Origin: Periconia sp. R9002
Lineage: Eukaryota > Ascomycota > Dothideomycetes > Pleosporales > Periconiaceae
Length of the DNA stretch: 16,267 nucleotides
Assembly (NCBI GenBank): GCA_023627715.1
Contig: JAMAHW010000207.1
Location: forward strand, 1 to 16,267
Direction: 5' to 3'
This document shows positions 1-10,415 of this stretch, one piece after another. Positions within the stretch are counted from its first letter, which is position 1. Every line of letters begins with the position of its first letter. A program made the position numbers and the translations under genes. The notes under the pieces were generated by a model. That model was not told where the DNA came from. It made no database searches and worked only from the letters and a program-made list of their open reading frames with translations.

Positions 1-845
1 AACGTAAGCTTAGACTACTTAGCTTTTAGGACTAGTTAGGCTAAAGATTTTTAGTTAAGAGATCTTATAACTATCTTCTAAATTTATAGTATATTTATAG
101 CCTCTATAGAGTAGTAAGGTGTAAGCTTTTTTCTAGTTAAAGGCTTCTAGGTAGGCGTTATAAATCTATATAGGTACTTTTTTCCTTATCTCGTCCTTTA
201 ACTAGATTAGTCTCTCTATTTTCTTTATATATTTTTTAAAGTTAGCTTACGTAGTAGTAGTAGCTAGGGATACCTATTAGTATAGTTTTACTTAGATAAA
301 CTCGCTTAGATTTTATTTTATTATTTTATATATAGCTATAGCTAAAATAAACTAGATATTACTATCCCCTACTAGTAGAGCAGTCTTACTAGCTAAGAGT
401 CCTTTATTAAAGACTATTTTATATATATATATATAGAGGTAGTTCTATTAGTATAGGGTGCTATTAAAAATTATAGACCTAGTCTTACTAAACTATATAG
501 TAGGTTAATAGTAATTAAACTAATTTATACCTAGTATAATATTATATTAGCTAATATTAGTAACATAGTAGAGTACTATAGACTTATAGGCGCTATATTA
601 GATAGAGACGTCTATAGCGTAAGTTAGTTTAGCTACTTATCCTCTATTAGCTAGTTAGAGGGGTATAGGTCTTATAAGTTTATACATTATATAGCCTTAT
701 CTATTAGCGTACTATTTATCTATAAAGTAGCTACTTAACCTAGTATTACTAAGGGATATTATATTAGTCTAGTTACCGCCTAATAATTTAAAGTAGTAAA
801 AAAACTAGAGTTATCTTAATATATCTAGTTGCGCACGTCTAACTA
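1..845 (-). pseudogene. Element A pol: protease and pre-RT segment (partial, RIP-dead)
   Basis: Minus-strand frame whose codons have lower coordinates equal to 1 modulo 3. A retropepsin-like aspartic protease can be followed. The relic NTR at 739-747 matches an ancestral DTG, followed by YFID. The flap and C-terminal part contain ILGIN at about 523-537 and a TIxFSKTRSIIFNST-like stretch, resembling the ILGxPWLxxHxP...I.F region of fungal Gypsy proteases. The segment at 177-121, with VPI at its start and NAYLEAFN, then a YRGYKYTINLED-like stretch, matches the conserved run just before Ty3/Gypsy reverse transcriptase. The window edge cuts the gene where the RT domain should start. Relative to gag the frame is shifted by one base, equivalent to a -1 shift. 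The upstream limit near 845 is approximate. Many in-frame TAG/TAA codons make it non-functional. Confidence 0.75.
421..435. repeat. Short AT dinucleotide run
   Basis: Seven AT repeats plus one base, lying within the element A protease relic. It probably arose from RIP of the coding sequence rather than as an independent microsatellite. Confidence 0.6.
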
Positions 846-1184
846 TAGCTACTAAAACTATATATAACGCGTATCCTTTTTTACTAAGTGTAGGATTAAG
901 GTAGAAGGCTATAAGAGTAAAGGTATAGTATTATTATAAGGTCCTCCTTATTTATTTAATATGCTAACGCTAGTTAAGCTTCTACGTATAATTTTACGTA
1001 GAAGCGTTTAAAAATCTTTTTTACTTTTATTTTTAGTTTTACTACTAAAGTTAGCTAGCTCTTATTTATTAGTAGAGTTAAAGTAGTAGTTATTATTATA
1101 ATTAAGGTCTATAGCTATAAGTCGCGTAGAGAGGGCGGGAATCTTATAGCTTAGTATAAAGGGCTTATTAGCGTAAAGCGCTCT

Positions 1185-1226
1185 AGAGTTACGTATCTAA
1201 TACTTATTACTACTATAGTAGAAGTA
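1185..1226 (-). other. Zinc-knuckle relic (CCHC) in element A gag
   Basis: Fourteen codons fit CX2CX4HX4C spacing. Positions 1, 4 and 9 now encode Tyr (TAC, TAT, TAT), expected from TGC/TGT and CAC/CAT after RIP. Position 14 is TCT (Ser), which RIP cannot make from a Cys codon in one step. Confidence 0.65.
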
Positions 1227-2681
1227 AAGTTTTATTTCTTTAAAAAGTTTCCTTTTTTATTCTAATTAGGCGTTTATAGTTTTACGTATATTATCTATTC
1301 GCTTAGTCTTTAGTTTAGTAAAAAAGACTTATTTAAACTCTTTAGTAGTAAAGGCTTTACTTAAGTTTTTAGAAGTCTTAGTTTTACTACTAAAGTATAC
1401 CTAATAATTATAATTATAGTTTTAGGCAATCTTAAGGACTTAGGTAAAGTTATTAGACTTAGATTACTTAATATTAGTTGCGTTAGTAATAGGAGAGTAT
1501 ATAAGTTTAAAGGCGTACTTAATAAGCGCTTTATCTAAAAGTAGAATAAGAGATATAGCTACTATAAAGTAAACTTACTACTATATAAACGTTTTAGTAG
1601 TCTTCTACTTAAGCAGCGTATTAGGGTTAGTTAACTAATTAAGGGCCTTACTAATTTTATTAGCTAAAGCGTTACTATAGAACTTATCTAAACGTATAAA
1701 GTATTTAGAATAGTTAACTACTTTAATATCTCTTACTAATAACTATACGTCTCTAGTAATAAACTTAAAAAGGTAAGTAATATATTTTTCTTTATACTTT
1801 AGTATACCGTATTTATATTAGGCTATTTATTTCTACTTATTGTAGTCCTCGTCTTCGTCGCCTATAAACTTATTAATATTAGGCACTTTACTTTTATTAT
1901 TATTTAATAAGGCTATATATACTAAATAGTATAATAGTAGTAGTACTAGTAACTATAAAATATAAGGTTTATATAGGCGTATAGTGTAATAAGGCGTAAA
2001 TAGGTTCTCTATAGATAAGATAAGAGATAAAAGTAGCCTACCTTAATTACTTAAACGTATAGAGTCGCCTCTATAGCTTTATTCTTAGTTAGGGTAGAAG
2101 ATACTATTATAGCGCTAGAAGTTTAGTTTATAGGTAGCAACCTTAGTAGTAAGTTTATTAACTTTACACTTATAGTTAAGTTACTATTATTAGAGTTAAT
2201 ACTTTAGTAACTCTACTATACCTTCTAGGTTAGTAACGTCTTATTAATACTTCTTAGCTTAATTATATTCTTTATTATATTTAGCTTTAAAGTAATCTAC
2301 CTCTTTCTTTTTTTAAGATAGTTTAATTTTTATAGCGTCTTACGTATTATAAGTAGCTTTAAAACGTTTATTAAGATTATTATATTATAAAGTCTTATTA
2401 TTACGCTTACGACGTATATCCTAATACTTATTTTTATAGTTATTATACGTATTAGCGTAGGCTTTACCTTTTTCCTAAAGGGCCTTTTTTTATTTAAGAG
2501 CCTTTTTAAGGTCTATAATATAAGTAATATATAGCGCTTAGCCTTATAAAAGATTAATATTACTTAGCCTACCTTAGTATATAGTAAAAGCTATATTGCG
2601 TAGAGTAAGTAAAAGTAAGATAATAGTAATATACTAATTATTAGCGTTATCTTAAATATATATAAGAAACTTTTTAGTAGT

Positions 2682-2686
2682 GCTAA
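2682..2686. repeat. Target site duplication GCTAA, left copy
   Basis: GCTAA abuts the left LTR and is identical to 9513-9517 beyond the right LTR. A 5-bp duplication is usual for Ty3/Gypsy integration. It lies inside the gag of element A. Confidence 0.92.
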
Positions 2687-3108
2687 TATTAAAGATAGGC
2701 TAGTAGAAGAATTATTATATTATAAACTAATATTAGACTAGTACCTTAGGAAGTTTATTTAAAAAGTATAAGTAAGGTAGATATAAAAGGTATTAGTTAT
2801 AGAGTAAACTAAAAGTAGATTATTATCTAGAACTTAAAGTTAATTATAATATTTCTAAAAAAGTATTATTCTTATCTATATACATTATTATTCTATAGGA
2901 TCTTATATTTTTCTATAGCCTTAGTTTATAGAATCCTATAGTATCTTATAGTATCCTATAGCTTACCTAATATACTAAGCTTAGAATTATAAGATTACGT
3001 AACTCTAGCATTATTAATTAGTTATACGTATTCTATACTTACTCGTTATTTATACCTCTTTACTTACATTCTTTATAAGCGCTTATCTCCTATATAAAGT
3101 TTATAACA
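2687..3108 (-). repeat. LTR of element B (3' LTR in transcription sense)
   Basis: Direct repeat of 9091-9512, same length. It begins TATTAAAGAT and ends TTATAACA. The end CA survives, and the start TA derives from TG by RIP. It contains three tandem 10-bp units (TCCTATAGTA type) at 2934-2963. Differences from the other copy are mainly C/T and G/A, as expected from independent RIP hits; at least one T/A difference is also seen, at about 2788. Confidence 0.95.
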
Positions 3109-3130
3109 CTATCCCCTCTTCCTTTACTTT
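3109..3130 (-). promoter_or_regulatory. Polypurine tract of element B
   Basis: Read on the minus strand this is a purine-rich run (AAAGTAAAGGAAGAGGGGAT) directly before the 3' LTR, the normal position of the second-strand priming tract. It is among the few G-rich stretches left in the block. Confidence 0.8.
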
Positions 3131-3239
3131 ATATCCTTATAAACTAATTATAGTTTCTAGTAGCACTACGTATTATTATACTATAGGTAACTATATAAAC
3201 ACTATAGGTACTATTATAATAGTTTCCTATTAATATTAC

Positions 3240-3815
3240 GCGAAGAAGAATTTAGTATATAAGATATTATTATTAAAAAAGTAATATAAAAATTATTATT
3301 AGAATAGTATTATAAAGTGTAAGCTAGTAAAGGTTCCTACGCTAAACTTCTTAAAAATTAATAAAGAGTTAGCTTATTTAGATTAATAGAAAGTAGCTAT
3401 AGATAAGGCTAAAGAGTAGGCGCTCTAAGCCTTATTAGTAGTACGTACTAAAAAGAGTCGTCTTTAAAAGTAGCATAAGTTGCTTTAGTATAAAGAGTAA
3501 TAGTTAGTATTATTATTAGGTAGTTATATAGAGGATTTAGAAGCATTAGAGAGTCTTAAAAAAATTAATAAGGAGGTTAGTGTTCTTAAAAATAGTCTAA
3601 TACTAGAGACTTTAGCCCTTAACTAGAATGTTTAGTAGCCTTTATAGTAAGAAGGTAACTTTTTTCCTAATAGTATTACGTCTTTAGACTAGGCTTATAT
3701 TCTTAATTTATAAGTTCCTTAAACTCTTTTTTATTCTTTCTCTTTATTCAGTATAGCTCCTCTATATCTCTAATTCCTATATAGCTAGGAGTATTATAGT
3801 ATAATTTCTTTTTAA
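3240..3815 (+). pseudogene. Antisense ORF of element B: possible Cys motif plus coiled coil (RIP-dead)
   Basis: The plus strand, opposite to pol, has a followable frame (start coordinate 0 modulo 3) between the 3' LTR and the chromodomain. Near 3280-3320 it reads YKNYYxNSIIKC, which could be a decayed CxxC...C cluster. A long charged, Leu/Lys/Gln-rich stretch (about 3340-3560) follows, with KKSRL and later IEDLEALESL, typical of a coiled coil. The end is Ser/Phe/Pro-rich. The wording resembles hypothetical proteins of filamentous fungi that have a small Cys cluster followed by a coiled coil and an ELEALE-like motif; this comparison is from memory. The 3' end overlaps the end of pol tail to tail. 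The start and exact stop are uncertain. The function is unknown, and it could still be a fortuitous reading of the pol 3' region. Confidence 0.5.
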
Positions 3816-6800
3816 CTTTCCTAAGTATTATTTTATAGTTCGTTAGGTTACTTTTAGGTTCCTATATATTATCTTTTTTAGGGTATCTCTTCTACTTAAC
3901 TAACTATTCTTATAGAAACTAGTTATTCTAGAAGTCTTCTTAGCTAATTTCTCTATAGTTAAGAATAGCTTCAACTTTAAATACATTTTTTTCTTATAGT
4001 TAGTACTAAAATATTTTTTATAATAGTATTTTAGAATCTACTAGTTCTAGTATACTAATATAAAACCTAGGGTGTATTCTAGTATCTTTAGGTAGATCTA
4101 ATAGAAAGTTTACTAGTCTACTTTATACTTTAATTAAAAACAGTCTAACCTTAATATAATTAAGTCCCTTATTTAGTTATTTTGTTTTAAGGTTCTTTAT
4201 TTTTAAATACACTTTATCCCCCTTTTTTAGCTAAGGTACTATTTTTCTTTTTTTATTAACATATAAAATTTATCGCTATTAAGCCTATTATAACGTTTCT
4301 TATAATTATTTATATATTTTCTATATTTTTTTTATACTATATATTACTTTCTCTAATTACGTATATAGTAGATTTCTTTTAAAGAGATTTAGGTGTTTCC
4401 TATAATATAGGTAGAATAGTGATTCTCCTATTATTTCTAATTTACTATTATTAAATACTATCTACGCTGTAGGTAGTAGTAAAACCTAATTATTTTACTA
4501 ATTATTATAGTATAATTATAAATAGGCTTTTAGCGTTCTATTTATTCTTTCTATTTATCTATCTATTTCTAGATAAAATAATATTAATAATTTTCTTTAT
4601 ATTCTAATAGATGCTATAAATATGTTCTAGTAATTAGAAGTAAATAGCTTATCTCTATCGCTAACAATTGTTTTTAGTATACTATAATATCTAAATATGT
4701 AGTTTTTTATAATTTCCCCTAGTTGCGTTACTAAAAAATTCTTTCTAAATAGTATAAATTTAGTATACTTAATTTATCTATAGATTATGTTATAAATTGC
4801 GTTATATTAGAATCCTATAATAGAGTCTTTAGATTCTAGTAGGTCTGTAATAAAGTTTATTATAATATCTTCCTATAGCTTATTTAGTATTAGTATAAGT
4901 TACGACTTACTATAGGGTGCATATATAGCGTATTTATTCTATTAATATAGTACATACTTATTAATATATTACTTAACCTTTTCTCTTATATTATTAAATC
5001 CGTAGTTCCGTTAAATTAGTTCTATTATCTTAGTAATTCTAGGATATTTATATGTTAGATTATTATAGTATTACTAAATAATAGTTTCTTATAGTTTATC
5101 TAGTACACTTACTATAACTCTTATTATTATATAGATTTCTTTAGAAAGTCTTAGTAATCCATCTTTATTAACTTATAGGATTAGGAATTCCTTATTTGTC
5201 TTTATTCTAATAATATTGTGTCTATAGCTAAGGGCGTTAGCCTTACTATTATCTTTTCTAGGTATATAGACAATTTTAAACTTATATTATTCTAGTAGTT
5301 CTAACTATTATACTTATCGTTAGTTTAACTTCTTTATTATAGTAAAGTATATAAGGTTCTTATAGTTTATAAAGATTGTAAGCTCTAAGCAACTTTCTAT
5401 GTATACTCTCTAATATTTAAGTGTATTAACTATTACTAATAGTTCCTTATCGTATATATTATATTGTTCTTCTAGTCCTAAGAACTTTTTTAAGTAGTAA
5501 GCTACTAGGTGCTATTTTCTATCTCTTTTTTATAAGGCTACTACTCCTTTTATAAAGTCTAATACGTTAGTTTTAATCTTTAGAGGTTCTCTACTTTAGA
5601 AAGTAATAAAGACTAGTTTTTTAATATATACTTTTTTTAATACTTTAAATACCTCTTATTAGCTCTTACTCTACCTTTATAATACTTTTTTTTACGTTAG
5701 TCTTAAAAGTAGTAACGTAATTCTTATAAAGTTTTTTATAAACTATTAATTAAAGTTTATAAATCTTAGGAATAACTATACGTTTTTAACGTTCTTTAGT
5801 GTTTTCTATTCCTTAATCGTCTAGATTTTCTTTTTACTAATTTGTACTCTATTAATTCCTATAATATATCTTAAGAACTTAACTTCTTTTTTATAGAATT
5901 TACACTTTTCTAGCTTAAGCTCTATACTATACTTCTTTAATCTTCTTAGTACTTCTTATATATAGTGTATATACTTAGCTTTATTATTTAAGTAGATTAG
6001 TATATTATCTAGGTACGCGACTATAAAATTATCTAAGCATTCTTATAGTATATTATTTATTATTACTTAACATATTACTAGAGCGTTAGTTAGGCTAAAT
6101 AGTATTACTATATATTTAAAGTATCTATATTAGGTTCTAAAAGCCGTCTTCTATTCCTCGCCCTTTTTTGTCCTAATAAGGTTATACGCTCCTCTTAGGT
6201 CTAGTGCTATAAATATCTTTACGTAAGATAATTAATCTTATAGTTCCTAGATATTTAGTAATAGGTAGCAATTCTTTATCGTAATTACGTTTAGCTTATA
6301 GTAGTTAATATATAGCTATAGTAACCTATCCTTCTTTAGCGCGAACAGGACTAGGTATCCTACTAAGGACTTAGATTTATATATAAATCTTTTTACTAAG
6401 TTCTTATTAATATATTTCTAGAGTACTTCTAATTCCTTCTTAGATAATTAATATATTAGTTTAAATCCTAGTTACTTTCCTTCTTCTAGGTTAATTATAT
6501 AATCCTATAGTTAGTGTTTTAGTAACGCTCTAACTCTTTTCTTTTCTATAAATATTTCTATAAAGTTACTATATTCTAATAGTACCTTTCTTAGCGCTTT
6601 ATTTATTTTCTGTAGGTTTTTTACTTTAGAATTTAGTCTTTCCTTAACCTTTTTATAGGGTAGTAACTATCCTATCTTAACTCTTATAGTATTATTTATT
6701 ATTATAGAGTTAAAGTTTCGTTTCTTAAAAACCTTCTAAGTTAAAGTAATCTATATAATTATCTCTTTATCTACTAAGCTAGCGTAGCTTTACGTAGGTA

Positions 6801-7700
6801 TCCTAATAACGCCTTTACTATTCTTTAGTTATTTTAGTTTAATCTAACGTATCCTCTAGTTAATTTAAGGATTATTATTAGTTAGCTAGGGTAGACTAAG
6901 TATAATGTTATAAGTAGCTATTCTAAGAATATCTAGTACTAACTCCTACTAAATCTTAGGGTATATAGTAATAGTCGCTATTACTTTATAAGTAATCCTT
7001 TCTATTAGGTTATTTACTATTCCTAAGTTATAAGGTTCTTTCTTTAGAATAAGTTATAGACTAGCTACACGCGCGATTCTTTTAGCGATATAGTTAATTT
7101 ATAAACCTAAGTTAACTAATACCCTAAGTAGGTATTCCTTACTATATCTCTTAAGTTGTACTGCGACTCTTAGTAATCCTATTATTCTAATACTATAGTA
7201 TTCTCTAATAACGTATTATTAGATTTTACTATTAGAGCTATAAGTAATCTTAGCTCCTAATTCTTATCTAAAAAAGACTTCTTATTAAATCTATTTTATT
7301 CTTTAGTAGATTAATATCTCTAGTAGTTATAGTTTATATAGACTTACTAATTAGTATTAGTATATTTTTTATTTACGACGATATTGCGTTACGCGTATTA
7401 GAAGCTAGTATATCTTAAAAAGTAGTTATTTACTTATTTATTCTAGAGGTAGTAGTTATATAGGTTATCTATATATTCTACCTATAACTTTTTACACTAT
7501 TTCTTATCTTTAGGGAAGAAGCTAGCCTTCTACTTTATAGGGTAATAGTATTTATAGTATATATAGATATAAGTAGTATAGTATAATCCTCTATACCTTA
7601 GGTTACACTAATTATAGTTATAGCGTATTAGTTCTATTACTAGCACAGGTTATTACGTTATTAATCCTATTACTTCTCTTACTTAGTTCTAGTATATTTA
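3748..7700 (-). pseudogene. Element B pol: protease, RT, RNase H, integrase, chromodomain (RIP-dead)
   Basis: Most motifs share one minus-strand frame (lower codon coordinate 1 modulo 3). Protease: LVNLG at 7119-7105, from an LVDSG-type site. RT: LDLRGAYN at 6204-6181, and FIVAYLDNILIY at 6027-5992, in which YLDD has become YLDN. RNase H: a TNVLDF relic of the ETDASDF motif near 5570 and YDKELL near 5456-5441. Integrase: the CxxC half of the HHCC finger at 4956-4945 (now YVLY), then a DFITDL relic (INFITDL). Chromodomain: EVEAILNYR-like near 3985-3960 and LVKxKRYPKKDNI near 3900-3870, matching LVKWKGYPEEDNTW. The frame closes at TGA 3750-3748. The upstream junction with gag (7350-7700) is not resolved. 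Frequent TAA/TAG from Gln and Trp codons show that it is dead. Confidence 0.92.
3838..3990 (-). other. Chromodomain relic at the pol C-terminus of element B
   Basis: The minus frame reads VFKVEAILNYR, about 20 residues later LVK-stop-KRYPKKDNI-stop-EPKSNL. Both stops fall where chromodomains have Trp (KWKGY, NTWEP), as RIP of TGG predicts. In chromoviruses this domain binds modified histone tails and steers integration into heterochromatin. Confidence 0.85.
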
Positions 7701-9060
7701 CGCTTAAATAGCCTTGTTCGTCTATTATTACTAAAATTTACTAAATCTATATCCTTTTATTAGTAGATAGTAGTTCTTCTATCGTACGTAGTTATTACAA
7801 CTATTTAGTAATATAAAGAATAAGCACTTAACTTTTTATTCTACGTAGGTCTAGTATCTTATTATAATTTACTCTCTCCTATTTTATAGTAGGTCTTCTA
7901 TAACCTTTTTTTAGATATTAGTGCTTAAGACTTATTATAATACGTCTTACGTTTCTTCGCTTTTAAAGTAGTTTTCGTTATTATCCTATAGTCCTATTAC
8001 TTAGGTACTTAAGTGTACTTCTAGTAAATAGTTTTCTTTATCCTTATACTTAAAGCTAATTCCTAGTACCTTTTTTATATTTATAGTATTCTCCTTATCT
8101 AGGGTAGAACTACTAGTTTCTATAGGTATAATAATTTCTTACGTATTATTATTATTACTATTATTCTTATACTATCTTTATCTAGATAGTTCTATAATAT
8201 TAATATAATAGGTAACTTTATTCTTTTACTTATAATTCCTAGCATAGTATCCTTTCTTATAATAATTATAGTATTCTATATCTTTATTACCTATACGCTT
8301 TTTATTATCTACCTTTTTATCCTATCTTTTTATACTATTAAGATATATAGCTTTAGGTCTATTAAAAGTATAGTGTTCTACTATATAGATAGTTTTTATA
8401 GTTTAAACATAGTCGCACTTCTTACCCTATATAGGTAAGTAGTAGTAGTTTTTCCTTCTAAACTTCTAGTTATATAGTTAATTTTCTAAGTCTAGCTTAT
8501 AGAGTTCATTATTAATCTTAATAGTTTCTTTAATTAATTTATTAAGGGTAATTATATTAGCTCTACTACGTCTAAGTTCTTTATAGACTTATAGCTTAAG
8601 CCCTTATTAGTATATACGCTAAAGTAACTTATTATTCTACTTAATTTAAGCTGTAAGTTATTAGAATCGGCTAGTATAGTTAGTAGTAGACGTTATTTAT
8701 TTTAACTACTAGATATTGCGTTTAGTAATAAGTTTCTAGACTAACTATCTAAAGACCTTACAAACTTTTACTTTAAATTCATCCTAGTCTTTAAATATAT
8801 ACGTATTATTAAGGTTCTTAATATTACTATCTATATAGCGTTAGACGTAGAGTAAAACCTACTTAAAAGCTTTATCTTTTATTAAGATTATAATAAGCAT
8901 TACTTTATTAGCTTCTACAATATAGTCATTTATATAAAAGTAGAAATTATATTAGAGTAGCTAATCCTCTAGTTCTTTTTAATTTCTATAATATAGTAGA
9001 AGTTTCTTAACGTTACTATATTAACTAAAGTCTTAGTTAGGGGTAAGAGTTATATCTATA
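7701..9060 (-). pseudogene. Element B gag (RIP-dead)
   Basis: Minus-strand frame with lower codon coordinate 0 modulo 3, one frame away from pol. Close to the 5' end, at about 8990-8850, it reads like a Retrotrans_gag capsid core: LED, then YNFYFYINDYIVEANKVM, then IKDKAFK with a stop at the usual Trp. The nucleocapsid zinc knuckle is at 8273-8232. Its CX2CX4HX4C spacing is perfect, with all four ligands now Tyr (YYNYYKKGYYARNY). Downstream, the frame stays readable through an acidic Ser/Thr-rich region to at least about 7800. The start codon is not identified; the first coding-like residues lie just inside the 5' LTR at about 9060. The gag-pol junction is approximate. Confidence 0.85.
8232..8273 (-). 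other. Zinc-knuckle relic (CCHC) in element B gag
   Basis: Fourteen codons with CX2CX4HX4C spacing. Every ligand now encodes Tyr, the product of RIP on TGC/TGT and CAC/CAT. The intervening KKG and AR residues are typical of nucleocapsid knuckles. Confidence 0.85.
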
Positions 9061-9090
9061 TCTTTACTTATATTAAAATAGTAATTAAAA

Positions 9091-9512
9091 TATTAAAGAT
9101 AAGCTAGTAGAGGGATCGTTATATTATAAACTAATATTAGACTAGTACCTTAGGAGGTTTATTTAAAAAGTATAAGTAAGGTAAATATAAAGAGTAATAG
9201 TTATAGAGTAAACTAAAAGTAGATTATTATCTAGAACTTAAAGTTAATTATAATATTCCTAAAAGAGTATTATTCTTATCTATATATATTATTATCCTAT
9301 AGAATTTTATACCTTTCTATAGCTTTAGTTTATAAGATCCTATAGTATCTTATAGTATCCTATAGCTTACCTAATATACTAAGCTTAGAATTATAGGATT
9401 ACGTAACTCTAGCGTTATTAATTAGTTATACGTATTTTATACTTACTTATCGTCTATACCTCCTTACTTATATTCCTTATAAGCGCCTATCTCTTATATA
9501 AAGTTTATAATA
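9091..9512 (-). repeat. LTR of element B (5' LTR in transcription sense)
   Basis: Direct repeat of 2687-3108. It begins TATTAAAGAT and ends TTATAATA; the final TA is a RIPed CA. The triple 10-bp unit recurs at 9338-9367. No convincing tRNA primer-binding site can be read next to it: the minus strand continues TTTTAATTACTATTTTAATA, already too decayed. Confidence 0.95.
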
Positions 9513-9517
9513 GCTAA
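9513..9517. repeat. Target site duplication GCTAA, right copy
   Basis: Identical to 2682-2686 and directly adjacent to the right LTR of element B. Confidence 0.92.
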
Positions 9518-10364
9518 TTACTACGTTCTTAACTAATTTAAATTTATTAGGTTCTAATAGGTTACCTTCTTAGCGTTTATCCTATCCTACCTAAATATAT
9601 TAGATATTATCTTCCTTAATTAGTTAAACCTAGTATAGGTTGTTAGGTAGAGTAAGCTAGTAGTAGATACGCTTATTAATTAATACTTCTAGTTAAGCCT
9701 CTCTAAGTTTAAGGTCTATATATTTAGTATTATATTATAAGTTAGGATTTAACTAGAGTTACGCACGTACGTCCTAAATAAGTAAGCTAGGCTATTAATT
9801 ATATTTTGCAAATTAGATATATATAGTTTAGGCGTCTTAGCTTCTAGTTACGGTTTATATATCTACTTTAGGTAAGAGCTAAAATAGGCTAGTACGTAAT
9901 TAACGTAGCTTTTATTTAGACGCAATAGAACCTATTAGTTTAGTAAGTCTACTACTAGTAGTTGTATTAGTAGTATAGGATAGTAGTAGGCCTAACTAGT
10001 TATTAGATTACTTTACTATTAAATTAGCTTTAAGTCTTAATTATACTTAGTAGTAATCTATACATATAGTTTTAAGCGTAGAATACTACTTATAGAAGTA
10101 TATAGTTTCTACTTAAGAGCTAATTAGCTACCTAAAGACTAACTATATCCTCCTATAGATAGCTTACTTAAAGAATATTACCTATTCTAATAAAGATATA
10201 CGCTCTAATAGCTTCTATAAAGTTTATAAAGTTTTAACTAATTAGTTAGTAGCGTTATAGTTTACCCTCTTATAGGTAGTGCTTATATAATATTTACTAT
10301 CCTCTAAGTAGAAAGAGACTTAGTATAGTATAAGGGTTCTATTAGGCACTAATATAAGGTGTAT
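9513..10364 (-). pseudogene. Element A gag, N-terminal part (RIP-dead)
   Basis: The same minus-strand frame as 846-2686 (0 modulo 3) is followable over the whole segment with RIP-type stops only. The N-terminal part includes VSFYLEDSKYYIS at about 10310. A Thr/Ser-rich stretch follows near 9940-9985, then DLKLREA, INKRIYY and NLLEPNKFKLVKNVV just before the insertion site. An ATA at 10364-10362 could be a former ATG. The frame stays open slightly further upstream, so the start is not certain. It is separated from the rest of the gene only by element B. Identification as gag depends on the downstream knuckle and protease, not on this part. Confidence 0.65.
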
Positions 10365-10415
10365 AGTAACTAGGGTTAATTATATAAAATACTAAGTAAG
10401 GTATACTAGGTAGAG

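Larger units (their letters stand above)
846..2686 (-). pseudogene. Element A gag, C-terminal part (RIP-dead)
   Basis: One frame (lower codon coordinate 0 modulo 3) can be followed on the minus strand from the insertion point at 2686 to about 850 with no indel, interrupted only by RIP-type stops. It begins TTKKFLIYI. It then has a highly charged, probably coiled-coil stretch over about 2510-2250, an acidic run (GDEDEDY) at about 1846-1866, a YGILKYKEKYITYLFKF segment, and a basic C-terminal region. A zinc-knuckle relic lies at 1226-1185: CX2CX4HX4C can be read as Y-X2-Y-X4-Y-X4-S. The first two Cys and the His became Tyr, as RIP predicts. The tail after it is rich in Pro, Ser and charged residues. 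The role as nucleocapsid/capsid is inferred from the knuckle and from the protease downstream; the capsid part itself was not recognised as a named family. It continues in frame into 9513-10364 once element B is removed. Confidence 0.75.
2687..9512 (-). mobile_element. Ty3/Gypsy chromovirus element B, full length, RIP-dead
   Basis: This 6826-bp element has matching 422-bp LTRs at both ends and 5-bp duplications outside them. Its internal genes are on the minus strand, so the LTR at 9091-9512 is the 5' LTR and that at 2687-3108 the 3' LTR. A purine-rich minus-strand tract next to 3108 confirms the direction. In order it encodes gag (capsid plus zinc knuckle), protease, RT, RNase H, integrase and a C-terminal chromodomain, placing it among the fungal chromoviruses. 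An additional plus-strand frame lies between the chromodomain and the 3' LTR. It sits in the gag of element A. All reading frames are broken by RIP stops, so it cannot move on its own. Confidence 0.95.
1..10364 (-). mobile_element. Ty3/Gypsy element A (interrupted, continues beyond left edge)
   Basis: This is a degenerate LTR retrotransposon read on the minus strand. It is split into 9513-10364 and 1-2686 by insertion of element B. In transcription order it has a long gag, a gag-terminal zinc knuckle relic (1226-1185), a retropepsin-like protease (DTG relic 747-739) and the region preceding reverse transcriptase (177-1). RT, RNase H and integrase should lie left of base 1. No 5' LTR could be recognised to the right of gag, where the Copia element begins 157 bp away. 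Assignment to Ty3/Gypsy rests on the gag/protease/pre-RT order and on the protease and pre-RT wording; the clade is not determined. Confidence 0.8.

Noticed and set aside
421..435. Origin or centromere-type AT repeat
   Set aside because: Only seven AT units, inside a retroelement coding relic.
3600..8100. Independent plus-strand genes across the T-rich part of element B
   Set aside because: The minus strand gives coherent Gypsy motifs in order; apart from 3240-3815, plus-strand frames give no recognisable pattern.
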